From Sphingopyxis sp. YF1 (GTDB taxonomy: Bacteria; Pseudomonadota; Alphaproteobacteria; Sphingomonadales; Sphingomonadaceae): a stretch of 64,000 nucleotides of DNA. Below are positions 18,610-27,140 of the stretch, one piece after another. The position numbers and the translations under genes were made by a program. The stretch lies in assembly GCF_022701295.1 (NCBI RefSeq), contig NZ_CP033204.1, positions 806,001 to 870,000 of the forward strand, read 5' to 3'. Within the stretch, counting starts at the first letter, position 1, and every line of letters begins with the position of its first letter. The notes beneath the pieces are model-generated. The model was given only the letters and a program-made list of their open reading frames with translations. It was not told the DNA's origin and made no database searches.

Positions 18610-19244
18610 CGGGTCCCGCGCCCTGGATGCCGGGCGACGGCGATCCGTCGGTCCGGCGCCACGCTCCTGCCACGGCACGCAACCGCGACGCAATCGCCGG
18701 GGTCCTCGCCGACTGGCTCCCGCAGGCGGGGACGGTGCTGGAGGTCGCGAGCGGTTCGGGCGAACATGCGGTGCATTTCGCCGCCGCCTTTCCGCACCTC
18801 GACTGGCAGCCGAGCGATCCCGATCCCGCGGGCCTCGCCTCGATCGCCGCGTGGCGCGACGACGCGAGGCTCGGGAATCTCGCCCCGCCGCTGGCGCTCG
18901 ATGCGTCGGTGCCCGAATGGCCCGCGACGCGTGCCGATGCGATCCTCTGCATCAACATGGTGCATATCAGCCCGTGGGAAGCAACGCTCGGCCTCTTCGC
19001 CGGTGCGGCGCGGCTGCTCGTGCCGGGTGCGCCGCTGGTCCTTTATGGCGCCTATGTCGAGCCCGGCGTCCCGACCGCCGAAAGCAATCTGGCGTTCGAC
19101 GCGAACCTGCGAGCGCGCAACGCGGCATGGGGCCTGCGCGATACGGCTGCGGTCAAGGCCGCAGCGGGCGACGCGGGCTTCGTCTTCGCCGAACGGCGGG
19201 CGATGCCCGCGAATAATCTGATGCTGCTCTTCCGCCGCGACTGA
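18606..19244 (+). CDS. DUF938 SAM-dependent methyltransferase-like protein
   Basis: The 212-residue protein starts at a GTG overlapping the preceding stop. A class I methyltransferase fold is indicated by VLEVASGSGEHAVHFA (the SAM-binding G-loop), then WQPSDPDP, and CINMVHISPWEAT at the motif IV position. RRHAPATARNRDAI near the N-terminus is the usual DUF938 opening. The methyl acceptor is unknown. It lies in a likely operon with the ABA4-like gene. Confidence 0.85.
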   Translation: MTGPAPWMPGDGDPSVRRHAPATARNRDAIAGVLADWLPQAGTVLEVASGSGEHAVHFAAAFPHLDWQPSDPDPAGLASIAAWRDDARLGNLAPPLALDASVPEWPATRADAILCINMVHISPWEATLGLFAGAARLLVPGAPLVLYGAYVEPGVPTAESNLAFDANLRARNAAWGLRDTAAVKAAAGDAGFVFAERRAMPANNLMLLFRRD

Positions 19245-19317
19245 GCGCGGTACGGGATTGCATAGGGATCGAAGTGTCAGCAAGATACGCGGCGACGTAC
19301 GGCGTCGGGCGCAGCGC

Positions 19318-19347
19318 TTGTCAAATCGCTTGCGACGTTGTTATCAG
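19318..19347 (+). promoter_or_regulatory. Possible promoter of the acyl-CoA ligase gene
   Basis: TTGTCA (19318-19323) and TATCAG (19342-19347) are separated by 18 bases, within a 143-base gap and about 40 bases before the start codon. The match is moderate and position-based. Confidence 0.35.
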
Positions 19348-19387
19348 GGTTGAGAAATGCCGCCAACGGCATCCGGGAGAGATTTGC

Positions 19388-20944
19388 ATGAAAGAGCTGG
19401 CCGACCTTCTGACATTCGACGAATTCATCACCCATTGGGCGGCCGACCGGCCCGCGCGGGTCGCGCTGCGCGAGGAGGATCGGGTCTTCACCTATGCCGA
19501 CCTCGACGACCTGACCGCGAAAGTGGCGAGCGCACTCTTTGCGGCGGGGCTTCGGAAGGGCGATCGCATCGCCTGGATCGGCAAGAACAGCGATCTTTAT
19601 TTCCTCCTCTTCTTTGGCGCCGCGCGTGCGGGCATCGTGATGGCGCCGATCGGCTGGCGGCTGTCGCCGGCCGAATGGGCCTATGTGCTCAACGACACGG
19701 GCGCGAAAATCCTGTTCACCGGTCCGGGGTTCGACGCGGCGGCGCAGCAACTCGCGGGCAAGCTCGAGCAATATCCGCTGATCCTCGGCGCGGACGAAGC
19801 GCGCGCGCGGATCGCCGCGACCCCGCGCGCGGGTTTCGAGGGCGCGGGCCCCGACGACGCGGTGCTTCAGCTCTATACGTCGGGCACTACAGGTAACCCC
19901 AAGGGCGCCGTGCTGTCGAACCGCAACCTCTTCGCGCTCCGCCGCAATTCGAGCGACCTCGACATACCCTATACCAAGTGGGACGACGACGAGGCGGTGC
20001 TGGTTGCCATGCCCTGCGCGCATATCGGCGGCACCGGGCTCGGCATCATGGCCCTCGGGGCGGGGCTGCCCGGGATCATCCTCGCCGAATTCAACCCCGA
20101 AGGCGTGTTCGACGCGGTCGAGCATCATGGCGTGACGCGCTTCTTCATCGTGCCGGCGGCGCTGCAGATGCTGCTGCTCCACCCGCGCTGCGCCGAGACC
20201 GATTTCAGCCGGCTCAAATATATCCTCTATGGTGCGGCGCCGATCCCGCTCGAACTGCTGCGCCAGTGCATCAAGATGTTCGGGGCCCAGTTCATCCAGG
20301 CCTATGGCATGACCGAAACGACGGGCACGATCTGCATGCTGCCGCCGGAGGATCATGATCCCGAGGGCAATGCGCGCATGCGGTCGGCGGGCAAGCCGCT
20401 GCCCGGCGTCGAAATCCGCATCCTCGGCGACGAGGGGCAGGAGCTTCCGGTCGGCGAGGTGGGCGAGGTCGTCACCCGCTCGTCGAACAACATGCTGGAA
20501 TATTGGAACCTGCCCGAGGCGACAGCGAAGACGATGACCGCCGACGGCTGGATCCATACCGGCGACGCGGGCTATCTCGACGCCGACGGCTATCTCTACA
20601 TCCATGACCGGATGAAGGACATGATCATCTCGGGCGGCGAGAATGTCTATCCGGCCGAGGTCGAGAGCGCGATCTTCGGCCATCCCGCGGTGCAGGAGGT
20701 CGCGGTGATCGGCATCCCCGATGCCAAATGGGGCGAGACGGTGAAGGCGGTGGTCGTGCCCAAGCCGGGAATGAGCGTCGACGAGGGCGACATCATCGCG
20801 TGGGCGCGCGAACGCATCGCCGCGTTCAAGGCGCCGCGCAGCGTCGACGTGATCGAAGCGCTGCCGCGCAACGCCAGCGGCAAGATCCTCCGCAAGGACC
20901 TCCGCGCGCCCTATTGGGAGGGCTATGAGCGGATGGTGAACTAG
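19388..20944 (+). CDS. Acyl-CoA synthetase (AMP-forming, class I adenylate-forming enzyme)
   Basis: Activates a carboxylic acid, probably a fatty acid, to its CoA thioester through an acyl-AMP. The 518 residues carry the P-loop-like LYTSGTTGNPKGA, the QAYGMTETTG core motif, GWIHTGDAGYLDADGY and, near the C-terminus, the catalytic lysine in RNASGKILRK. The ATG at 19388 follows a GGGAGA by 7 bases. Long-chain substrate use is typical of close relatives but cannot be read here. There is no beta-oxidation gene beside it. Confidence 0.88.
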   Translation: MKELADLLTFDEFITHWAADRPARVALREEDRVFTYADLDDLTAKVASALFAAGLRKGDRIAWIGKNSDLYFLLFFGAARAGIVMAPIGWRLSPAEWAYVLNDTGAKILFTGPGFDAAAQQLAGKLEQYPLILGADEARARIAATPRAGFEGAGPDDAVLQLYTSGTTGNPKGAVLSNRNLFALRRNSSDLDIPYTKWDDDEAVLVAMPCAHIGGTGLGIMALGAGLPGIILAEFNPEGVFDAVEHHGVTRFFIVPAALQMLLLHPRCAETDFSRLKYILYGAAPIPLELLRQCIKMFGAQFIQAYGMTETTGTICMLPPEDHDPEGNARMRSAGKPLPGVEIRILGDEGQELPVGEVGEVVTRSSNNMLEYWNLPEATAKTMTADGWIHTGDAGYLDADGYLYIHDRMKDMIISGGENVYPAEVESAIFGHPAVQEVAVIGIPDAKWGETVKAVVVPKPGMSVDEGDIIAWARERIAAFKAPRSVDVIEALPRNASGKILRKDLRAPYWEGYERMVN

Positions 20945-21048
20945 CCGCGGCCCGGGGGCGGGGCCGCGAAAACCCTCCGGGCGGCGACGCCATCGGGAGG
21001 ATTTGTGGCCGCCGCGCATCCGGGACCGACATTCGCCGCCGCGGTCTA

Positions 21049-21064
21049 TTGACACATCTGTCAA
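21049..21064. promoter_or_regulatory. 16-bp palindrome at the MFS gene start
   Basis: TTGACA-CATC-TGTCAA is a perfect 6-4-6 inverted repeat that ends on the first base of the assigned start codon. It could be a repressor operator. The left arm also equals a consensus -35 hexamer, in which case translation would start further downstream. Confidence 0.45.
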
Positions 21065-22431
21065 TGGCTGAAAGCTTGCGCCTTCCCGCAGGAGCCGCCC
21101 GCTTGGCCACCACCGCCCCGACCCTGTCCGCCCGCGGCGTCGAATCGTCGGCGCTCACCCCGCGCACCGTCGCGGCCTATGCCGCGACCGCCGCACCGAC
21201 CGCGATGCTCGGCCTCCCGTTCAGCGTCTATCTGCCGCCCTATATCGCCGAAGGCGGGGTGATTGCGGTCGCGCTCGTCGGGCTCCTCTTTTCGCTCACC
21301 ACGATATGGGACGGTGTCGTCGACCCGCTGATCGGCACGATGGTCGACCGCTTCCGTCCCGGGATGGGCGCGCATCGCCGCTGGATGCTGATCGCGATGG
21401 TGCCGCTGCTCGGCTTGCTGGCCTTCATCGTCACCGCCGGGAACCTGCTACCCTTTGCCGCGCTCTTTATCGTGCTGGTTCTCTTCTATTCGAGCTTCAG
21501 CCTCTACGAGGTCGCGCAGCTGTCGTGGGGGGCGGCGCTCGTGCGTGCGCCGGCCGACAGCGCCATGCTCTACGGCATGCGCGACTGGGCGTCGAAGATC
21601 GCGCTGCTCGTCGCCTTCGCCGCGCCGGCGGCGGCGCAATTCTTCGTCCCCGGGCTCAGCCTTCAGGGGCGCATCATGGCCTATGCCGGGGTGATGCTGG
21701 TCGTCGCGCCCGTCGCGCTCTATGCGATCCGCCATATCCCGCGCCGCGCGGTCGTCGCCGAACCGGGCATCGGCTGGCGGCACGAACTGCGCGCATCGCT
21801 TTCCTTTCCGCCGCTGATGCTGCTGTGCGGGGTGCAGTTTCTCAACAGCTTCGCCTTCGGTTCGCTGACCGCGCTGTTCGTCTTTTTCGCGGCGTGGGTG
21901 CTCGACCTCGACGATCGCAGCGCGCTGCTGCTCTTTGCGAGCTTCATCGGCGGCGCGCTGGCGTCGCCCGGCTGGGCGTGGCTCGCGCGCCGCTTCGGCA
22001 AGCCGCCAATGATGATGGCGATGGGATTGCTGATCGGTTCGCTGCTCGTCGCGACGCTGGCGCAGCAGCCCGAGGGGTTCGGGCAGGCGGCTATTTTCTC
22101 GCTTCTGCTCGGGACTGGCTTCGTCGGGCTGCTGTTCATCTATTCGATGCTCGCCGACCTGATCCCGCACGATGCCCGGCGTTGCGGTCGCAACCGCTCG
22201 GCCTTTCTCTTCGCGATTCTCAATCTGATGGCGAAATTCGGTGTCGCGGCGGCGATCGGGGTCAGCTATCTGGCGCTCGACTTCATCGGCTTCGATCCGG
22301 CGAACGGCGCCGCGGCGGCGCGCCAGCTCCATCTGCTCTTCGTGCTCCAGCCGACGCTGAGCTGGCTCGTCATGGTCGGGCTGCTGCTGCTGCTCCATCG
22401 CAGAATGGCGCGCCTTCCCGCCCGCCTTTGA
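21064..22431 (+). CDS. MFS transporter of the GPH (glycoside-pentoside-hexuronide) type
   Basis: The polytopic protein of about 455 residues has roughly 12 hydrophobic segments. Signatures include PFSVYLPPYIAEGG in the first helix, TTIWDGVVDPLIGTMVDR (the D-P-G-D loop of MFS_2/GPH cation symporters) and GAHRRWMLI. The substrate is unknown; sphingomonad members need not carry sugars. The start is uncertain: ATG 21064 is used, but strong homology begins around residue 35 (LTPRTVAAYA). The gene stands alone after the acyl-CoA ligase. Confidence 0.8.
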   Translation: MAESLRLPAGAARLATTAPTLSARGVESSALTPRTVAAYAATAAPTAMLGLPFSVYLPPYIAEGGVIAVALVGLLFSLTTIWDGVVDPLIGTMVDRFRPGMGAHRRWMLIAMVPLLGLLAFIVTAGNLLPFAALFIVLVLFYSSFSLYEVAQLSWGAALVRAPADSAMLYGMRDWASKIALLVAFAAPAAAQFFVPGLSLQGRIMAYAGVMLVVAPVALYAIRHIPRRAVVAEPGIGWRHELRASLSFPPLMLLCGVQFLNSFAFGSLTALFVFFAAWVLDLDDRSALLLFASFIGGALASPGWAWLARRFGKPPMMMAMGLLIGSLLVATLAQQPEGFGQAAIFSLLLGTGFVGLLFIYSMLADLIPHDARRCGRNRSAFLFAILNLMAKFGVAAAIGVSYLALDFIGFDPANGAAAARQLHLLFVLQPTLSWLVMVGLLLLLHRRMARLPARL

Positions 22432-22617
22432 CTTGCAATCCCCATTGCGCCCAAGTAAAGGCCGCCCATTCGGACAGATGCGCCGTTCTCCTTCCGCCTT
22501 TCGCCGACAAGCTCGGGGAGGGTGGGCGGACTATTGCCCAAAGCACGGTTGACGTGCGGGGGGCGGCAACCCATCTGGCCGATGACATTGACGCTTTTCG
22601 AGGACAGGACGATCGAC

Positions 22618-22815
22618 ATGGCCAAGACCAGCCCGGGCGAATTTATCCGTCAGGTACGCGCCGAAGCCGGCAAGATCGTGTGGCCCACGAGCCGCGAGAC
22701 GGTGCAGACGACGATCCTGGTGCTCATCATGACCACGATCCTCGCGTTCTTCTTTCTCGGCGTCGACACGGTTTTCAACGCGATCGTCAGCTGGCTGACG
22801 TCGCTCGCGCGCTGA
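22618..22815 (+). CDS. secE: SecE, protein translocase subunit
   Basis: The 65-residue protein has a short amphipathic cytoplasmic region (EFIRQVRAEAGKIVWPTSRETVQTT) and a single transmembrane helix near 33-55. The VWPTSRET segment is diagnostic for single-span SecE. It stabilises SecY in the inner membrane. A TTGACG at 22549-22554 could be a -35 element, but the -10 region (CATCTG) is weak. nusG follows after 32 bases, the standard arrangement. No tRNA-Trp gene precedes it. Confidence 0.96.
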   Translation: MAKTSPGEFIRQVRAEAGKIVWPTSRETVQTTILVLIMTTILAFFFLGVDTVFNAIVSWLTSLAR

Positions 22816-22847
22816 TCGGCGCCACTACAGGGACAGGACGTAAACAC

Positions 22848-23384
22848 ATGGCGCGCTGGTACATCATTCACGCCTATTCGGGTTTCGAGAACAAGGTTCG
22901 CGATTCGGTGCTCGCCGAGGCCGAGCGCATGGGGCTTTCGCAGCTCGTGGAATCGGTCGAGGTGCCCGTCGAGACGGTGACCGAGGTCAAGCGCGGCAAG
23001 AAGGTGCAGGCCGAGCGGAAATTCTTCCCCGGCTACGTCCTCGCCAAGCTCACGATGACCGACGATGTCTATCACCTCGTCAAGAACACGCCGAAGGTCA
23101 CGGGCTTCCTCGGTTCGATGGGCAAGCCGCAGGCGATCAGCGAAGCCGAAGCCGCGCGCATCCTGAACAGCAAGGAAGAAGCGGCCGCGCGCCCCAAGAC
23201 CGAGATCCGCGTCGATTACGAGATCGGCGACCAGGTCAAGGTGCTCGAAGGCCCGTTCGCGAGCTTCAACGGCGTTGTCGAGGAACTCGACTTCGACAAG
23301 GCGCGCGTCAAGGTCAGCGTCTCGATCTTCGGCCGCGCGACGCCCGTCGAGCTGGATTTCGAGCAGGTCGAACGCATGAAGTGA
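22848..23384 (+). CDS. nusG: NusG, transcription elongation/termination factor
   Basis: The 178-residue protein has an N-terminal NGN domain (WYIIHAYSGFENKVRDSVL, FFPGYVLAKL, KVTGFLG) and a C-terminal KOW domain (IGDQVKVLEGPFASFNGVVEEL). It binds the RNA polymerase clamp, suppresses pausing and links to Rho or S10. The ATG at 22848 is set by homology. It is co-transcribed with secE but is separated from rplK by an inverted repeat and tesB. Confidence 0.97.
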   Translation: MARWYIIHAYSGFENKVRDSVLAEAERMGLSQLVESVEVPVETVTEVKRGKKVQAERKFFPGYVLAKLTMTDDVYHLVKNTPKVTGFLGSMGKPQAISEAEAARILNSKEEAAARPKTEIRVDYEIGDQVKVLEGPFASFNGVVEELDFDKARVKVSVSIFGRATPVELDFEQVERMK

Positions 23385-23400
23385 CGGCCCCGACAGGCCG

Positions 23401-23473
23401 TCATCCCGGCGCAGGCCGGGATCTCATCTTATCGTAGGACCGCACCGGCGAGATCCTGGCCTTCGCCAGGATA
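23401..23473. repeat. Intergenic inverted repeat between nusG and tesB
   Basis: Arms at about 23403-23423 and 23452-23472 are near-perfect complements of the type ATCCCGGCGCAGGCCGGGATC / GATCCTGGCCTTCGCCAGGAT (each also an internal palindrome). It could serve as a weak terminator for secE-nusG. This is a repeat family common between sphingomonad genes. Confidence 0.7.
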
Positions 23474-23493
23474 ACAAGGGAGAGGCGCGCATC

Positions 23494-24426
23494 ATGACAA
23501 CCCTCTCTCCCGAACAGGTTGAAGCGCGCATCGCGCGCGCGCGCGCGATCAACGCCAGCGTCGATGCGGGTCGGGTTGTCGGCGCGGTTGCGCGCCTGTT
23601 CGATCTCGACGCCGTGCCCGGGGTCGACGACGAATTTACCTTTCCGGCGCTCGCGACCACCGCGCGCGATCGCATCTTCGGCGGGCAGGTGATCGCGCAG
23701 GCGATGGTCGCCGCGGCGCGCACCGTCGATTCCGACAAGCGCGTCCATTCGCTCCACGCCTATTTTCTGCGCGGCGGCGACGAGACCAAGCCGCTCCATT
23801 TTCGCGTCCACCGCGATTTCGACGGGCGCAGCTTCGCCAATCGCCGCGTCGTCGTGCGTCAGGACGGCAAGGTGATCTTCAACCTCACCGCCTCGTTCCA
23901 GAAACCGGCGCCGGGCTTTGCGCATCAGGTGCCGATGCCCGACCTGCTGCCGCCCGAGGATTGCGTCGATTTTCTCGAGGCCATCGCCGCCGACCCCCAT
24001 GTGTCGGAGGATTCGTTCGACCATATGGCGCGGCGGCGGCCGTTCGAACTGCGCAACCATCGCCCGCCCGCCTCGGCCAAGGCGACGCAGCACTATCAGT
24101 GGTTCCGCGTCGCGGCGCCGATCGGCGACGACCCGCTCGTCCACCAGGGTTTCCTGGCCTTTGCCTCGGACATGGGGCTGCTGTCGTCGGCGATGCTGCC
24201 GCACGGGCTCAACTGGTCGACCCCGGGCCTGTTTTCGACCAGCCTCGACCATGCGATGTGGTTTCACGACGATGTGCGCGTCGACGAATGGTTCGTCTAT
24301 GTGATGGACAGCGACTGGTCGGGTGCCAGCCGCGGGATCAACCGCGGTTCGATCTACCGCCGCGACGGCACGCTGATCGCGTCAGCGGTGCAGGAAGGGC
24401 TGTTGCGCCTCGTTCCGCAGGGCTGA
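23494..24426 (+). CDS. tesB: TesB-type acyl-CoA thioesterase II
   Basis: Double-hotdog thioesterase that hydrolyses acyl-CoA to fatty acid and CoA. The 310 residues include DRIFGGQVIAQAMVAAARTV and HSLHAYFLRGGDETKP in the first half, and LDHAMWFHDD plus GSIYRRDGTLIASAVQEGLLR near the end, all TesB hallmarks. The length is slightly above the usual 285-290. Its position between nusG and rplK is unusual for the family and interrupts a ribosomal/RNA polymerase gene block. Confidence 0.93.
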   Translation: MTTLSPEQVEARIARARAINASVDAGRVVGAVARLFDLDAVPGVDDEFTFPALATTARDRIFGGQVIAQAMVAAARTVDSDKRVHSLHAYFLRGGDETKPLHFRVHRDFDGRSFANRRVVVRQDGKVIFNLTASFQKPAPGFAHQVPMPDLLPPEDCVDFLEAIAADPHVSEDSFDHMARRRPFELRNHRPPASAKATQHYQWFRVAAPIGDDPLVHQGFLAFASDMGLLSSAMLPHGLNWSTPGLFSTSLDHAMWFHDDVRVDEWFVYVMDSDWSGASRGINRGSIYRRDGTLIASAVQEGLLRLVPQG

Positions 24427-24582
24427 GGCTTGTTTTCCGGAACGTTTGGGCCTATGGGCGCCGCTTCGCGTCAGACAAGGGCGCGATTCCGCGCGGGAGG
24501 AGGGGGTGATGCCCCTCTGTTCGACCGCTTATTTTGAGGTTCGCCGCCCGGCGGCGGACCGACAGAAAGAAAGGAGGCCATC

Positions 24583-25014
24583 ATGGCCAAGAAGATTAGC
24601 GGCTACATCAAGCTGCAGGTGCCCGCCGGCGCCGCCAACCCGTCGCCGCCGCTCGGGCCGGCGCTCGGTCAGCGCGGTGTCAACATCATGGAATTCTGCA
24701 AGGCGTTCAACGCCGCGACCGACGGCCTGGAAAAGGGTACGCCGACCCCGACCATCATCACCGTCTTCGCCGACAAGAGCTTCGCCTTCGTCACCAAGAC
24801 GCCCCCGGCGACCTATCTGATCAAGAAGGCCGCGAACCTGAAGTCGGGTTCGAAGGAGCCCGGCAAGCTCAGCGCCGGCAAGATCGCGCGCTCGAAGCTC
24901 GCCGAAATCGCCGAGATCAAGATGAAGGATCTCAACGCGAACGATATCGAACAGGCGACGAAGATCATCGAAGGCAGCGCGCGCTCGATGGGCCTCGAAG
25001 TGACGGAGGGCTGA
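24583..25014 (+). CDS. rplK: Ribosomal protein L11
   Basis: The 143-residue protein has the standard N-terminus ([30 protein letters not shown]) and the [13 protein letters not shown] region. L11 binds 23S rRNA at the GTPase-associated centre. AAAGGAGG (about 24570) gives a strong ribosome site. TTGTTT (24430) and TATGGG (24453) with a 17-base spacer are a possible promoter within the 156-base upstream gap. rplA follows after 4 bases. Confidence 0.98.
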   Translation: MAKKISGYIKLQVPAGAANPSPPLGPALGQRGVNIMEFCKAFNAATDGLEKGTPTPTIITVFADKSFAFVTKTPPATYLIKKAANLKSGSKEPGKLSAGKIARSKLAEIAEIKMKDLNANDIEQATKIIEGSARSMGLEVTEG

Positions 25015-25018
25015 CCCC

Positions 25019-25717
25019 ATGGCAAAGCTGACCAAGAAGCAGAAGGCCCTCGAGGGCAAGGTCGACGCGCTGAAGCTGCACGGCGTCGACGAAGCGCTGA
25101 AGACCGTTCGTGAACTCGCTTCGGCCAAGTTCGACGAAACGCTCGAAATCGCGATGAACCTGGGCGTCGATCCGCGCCACGCCGACCAGATGGTCCGCGG
25201 CGTCGTCACGCTCCCCGCCGGCACCGGCAAGGACGTCAAGGTTGCCGTGTTCGCGCGCGGCGACAACGCCGAAAAGGCGCTGGCCGCCGGCGCCGACAAG
25301 GTCGGTGCCGAAGACCTGATGGAAGACATGCTCGCGGGCAACCTCGACTATGGCCGCGTCATTGCGACGCCGGACATGATGGGCATCGTCGGCCGCCTCG
25401 GCAAGACGCTGGGTCCGAAGGGCCTGATGCCGAACCCGAAGCTGGGCACCGTGACCCCGAACGTCGCCGAAGCCGTGAAGGCCGCCAAGGGTGGTCAGAT
25501 CGAATTCCGCGTCGAAAAGGCGGGCATCATCCACGCGGGCCTCGGCAAGCTGTCGTTCGGCGAGGAAAAGCTCCGCCAGAACTTCGACGCCTTCGTCGAC
25601 GCGATCGTCAAGGCCAAGCCGGCCGGCGCCAAGGGCAAGTACGTCCGCAAGATCGCGCTGTCGTCGTCGATGGGCCCGGGTGTGAAGGTCGACACGACCG
25701 ACGTCACCGGCGCCTGA
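25019..25717 (+). CDS. rplA: Ribosomal protein L1
   Basis: The 232-residue protein shows [14 protein letters not shown] at the start and the L1 signature [23 protein letters not shown] cut into conserved blocks near residues 122-145. L1 forms the mobile L1 stalk and in other bacteria represses its own operon. It is the last gene of the rplK-rplA unit, since a strong terminator follows; rplJ is 8 kb further on. Confidence 0.98.
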   Translation: MAKLTKKQKALEGKVDALKLHGVDEALKTVRELASAKFDETLEIAMNLGVDPRHADQMVRGVVTLPAGTGKDVKVAVFARGDNAEKALAAGADKVGAEDLMEDMLAGNLDYGRVIATPDMMGIVGRLGKTLGPKGLMPNPKLGTVTPNVAEAVKAAKGGQIEFRVEKAGIIHAGLGKLSFGEEKLRQNFDAFVDAIVKAKPAGAKGKYVRKIALSSSMGPGVKVDTTDVTGA

Positions 25718-25739
25718 TTTCGGGCACGCTGAATTAGGG

Positions 25740-25767
25740 AAGGGCCGGGGAAACCCGGCCCTTTTCT
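25740..25767 (+). terminator. Rho-independent terminator of rplK-rplA
   Basis: A perfect 10-bp stem, AAGGGCCGGG (25740-25749) and CCCGGCCCTT (25754-25763) with a GAAA tetraloop, runs into a T-rich tail (TTTTCTT). Confidence 0.93.
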
Positions 25768-26073
25768 TATGGGCGGGTCGGGGGCGGCAGACCGCGATGG
25801 CCTTCTTTCGTCGTCCCGGGTTGGATCCGGCCGGGCAAGCGCCCCGCGGCCTTCCAAAGTGCAGGCAAGTTCAGCCCTGTACGCTTCCCCGATTGGGACC
25901 TCGCGCCATGTTGGACGCGCCCGGCGCGGCGCGGCGTGGCCGCATTGGCAAGGCGGGCGGCGACCGCTTTTGTCCGCCAAATCGAAGCGCCGAACGAAGG
26001 CTCGGCACAGGCGGATAATATAGGAAAGGCCTATTTGCAGGCGGTGTCCGCTTTGGGGTAGGAAGCGGACGCT
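25768..26073. other. Gene-poor intergenic stretch before the SUKH gene
   Basis: No convincing gene is seen; the only frames are short with poor composition. A hairpin, GTCCGCTT (26045-26052) with AAGCGGAC (26063-26070), lies at the right end and belongs to a short repeat family also present near 56409. The stretch TAGGAAAGGCCTATTT (26021-26036) holds the small palindrome TAGGAAAGGCCTA. Confidence 0.5.
26054..26071 (+). repeat. Direct repeat, left copy, flanking the SUKH gene
   Basis: The 18-base sequence TGGGGTAGGAAGCGGACG recurs with one mismatch at 26662-26679, on the other side of the SUKH-type gene. Confidence 0.65.
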
Positions 26074-26577
26074 CTACCTAAGTCGTAGTTCGCTAGACCA
26101 TAGTTGATTTTCTTCGAGAGACCTCGGATCCAGCTTTTCCAGAAAGCCAGCAAACGATTCTCGCAGGACTAGAGAAAGCGCCCCATCAAAGTCCGGCACG
26201 GTTGCGGCTTCGTCAATCAAATCGCGATATCGCAGAAGCGAAGCCGCAAGAGTTGGAACATCGTGGTTTACGTACGACGGTTCAAACTTTCCGTCGTGGT
26301 CTAAGAGCAGGACGGCGCCAGTTTTATCAATAACAATAGGGTTTCCGGCACCGTCCGACCCGATAGCCAGATAGTCGTTGCGGGCGCCTTCCGGCAGCCG
26401 ATCAAGCGACTGCTGTCCGAAGCTGAGACAGGGAGCTGCTTCCACCGGAAGGCCAGCGGTAGTCAAAAAATGCTCGGCCACTGCCGTCGTCTGGGCGTGA
26501 CCAATCTCTTCGCCGGTAAAGCGATACAGCGTGTCGCCCTCCCGCTCCCATGCTGCTTTGAAATCCTGTGCATCCAT
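26074..26577 (-). CDS. Orphan SUKH-type (SMI1/KNR4-like) immunity-like protein
   Basis: The 167-residue protein has the SUKH pattern: a Leu-Pro followed by DYLAIGSDGAGNPIVID (the beta core where members match or mimic ligands), GAVLLLDHD, and a C-terminal helical part VPTLAASLLRYRDLID. SUKH proteins are mostly immunity factors against polymorphic or contact-dependent toxins; SUKH-4 is the nearest type by eye. No toxin gene is adjacent. The gene is clearly AT-richer than its neighbours and is flanked by direct repeats, suggesting transfer. Family assignment is by motif only. Confidence 0.65.
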   Translation of the reverse strand: MDAQDFKAAWEREGDTLYRFTGEEIGHAQTTAVAEHFLTTAGLPVEAAPCLSFGQQSLDRLPEGARNDYLAIGSDGAGNPIVIDKTGAVLLLDHDGKFEPSYVNHDVPTLAASLLRYRDLIDEAATVPDFDGALSLVLRESFAGFLEKLDPRSLEENQLWSSELRLR

Positions 26578-26661
26578 CGGAGCTTTATGGAAACTTCTTC
26601 AGGCGTCCGCAATCGGTCGTTGGCGGTCATTCTATCCAGCGACAGCGGCTAGCGACAGAAA

Positions 26662-26679
26662 TGGGGTGGGAAGCGGACG
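26662..26679 (+). repeat. Direct repeat, right copy, flanking the SUKH gene
   Basis: TGGGGTGGGAAGCGGACG matches 26054-26071 at 17 of 18 positions, about 608 bases away in the same orientation. Confidence 0.65.
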
Positions 26680-26693
26680 TTTGCTCTCAGTTT

Positions 26694-26778
26694 GTACCCC
26701 GGCGAAAGCCGGGGCCCAGGGCGTTAGAAAGTCAGCGTTGCGTAGTTCCGCTCTGGGCCCCGGCTTTCGCCGGGGTAC
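26694..26778. repeat. Perfect 26-bp inverted repeat
   Basis: The arms at 26694-26719 and 26753-26778 are exact complements (core CCCCGGCGAAAGCCGGGG) with a 33-base spacer. It is part of the repeat-dense 563-base stretch between the SUKH gene and the glyoxalase gene, in which no protein gene is supported. Confidence 0.85.
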
Positions 26779-26809
26779 GGCAAGGACCGGTCGTTGGCGG
26801 ATATCTAAA

Positions 26810-26943
26810 TCCTCCCTGTGGCGAAGCCATGGGGAGGGGGACCGCCGCCGCGGGCGGCGGTGGAGGGGCTGCGAGGTCGCATCTTTCGCCCCTCCGTCAG
26901 CGCTCCGCGCTGCCACCTCACCCATGGCTTCGCCACAGGGAGG
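26810..26943. repeat. CCTCCCTGTGGCGAAGCC repeat element, copy 1
   Basis: An element of about 134 bases is bounded by TCCTCCCTGTGGCGAAGCC and its complement GGCTTCGCCACAGGGAGGA, with an inner GCCGCC-rich hairpin and the segment CCCCTCCGTCAGCGCTCCGCG. It is preceded by GTCGTTGGCGGATATCTAAA, which also precedes copy 2 with one change. Other copies lie at 26981-27114 and 56253-56402. Confidence 0.85.
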
Positions 26944-26980
26944 ATATCTGTCCGCAACCGGTCGTTAGCGGATATCTAAA

Positions 26981-27114
26981 TCCTCTCTGTGGCGAAGCCA
27001 TGGGGAGGGGGACCGCCGCCGCAGGCGGTGGTGGAGGGGCGGTAACGTCGCGCCATAGCCCCTCCGTCAGCGCTCCGCGCTGCCACCTCCCCATGGCTGC
27101 GGCACAGGGAGGAT
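26981..27114. repeat. CCTCCCTGTGGCGAAGCC repeat element, copy 2
   Basis: Near-identical to copy 1 in the same orientation, including the 20 bases before it. The two copies form a tandem pair about 170 bases apart, which suggests local duplication. Confidence 0.85.
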
Positions 27115-27140
27115 CTTATGGCCGCTTCCGCTCGAAAGGG

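Noticed and set aside
22432..22617. tRNA-Trp gene expected before secE
   Set aside because: No cloverleaf, T-loop GTTCGA sequence or CCA anticodon arm could be found in this gap.
25797..26018. 73-residue frame after the rplA terminator
   Set aside because: Low-complexity Arg/Pro composition, no ribosome site and an overlapping alternative frame of equal length.
26694..27114. CRISPR-like array suggested by repeated units
   Set aside because: The repeats are long inverted elements of about 134 bases in two copies, not short direct repeats with unique spacers.
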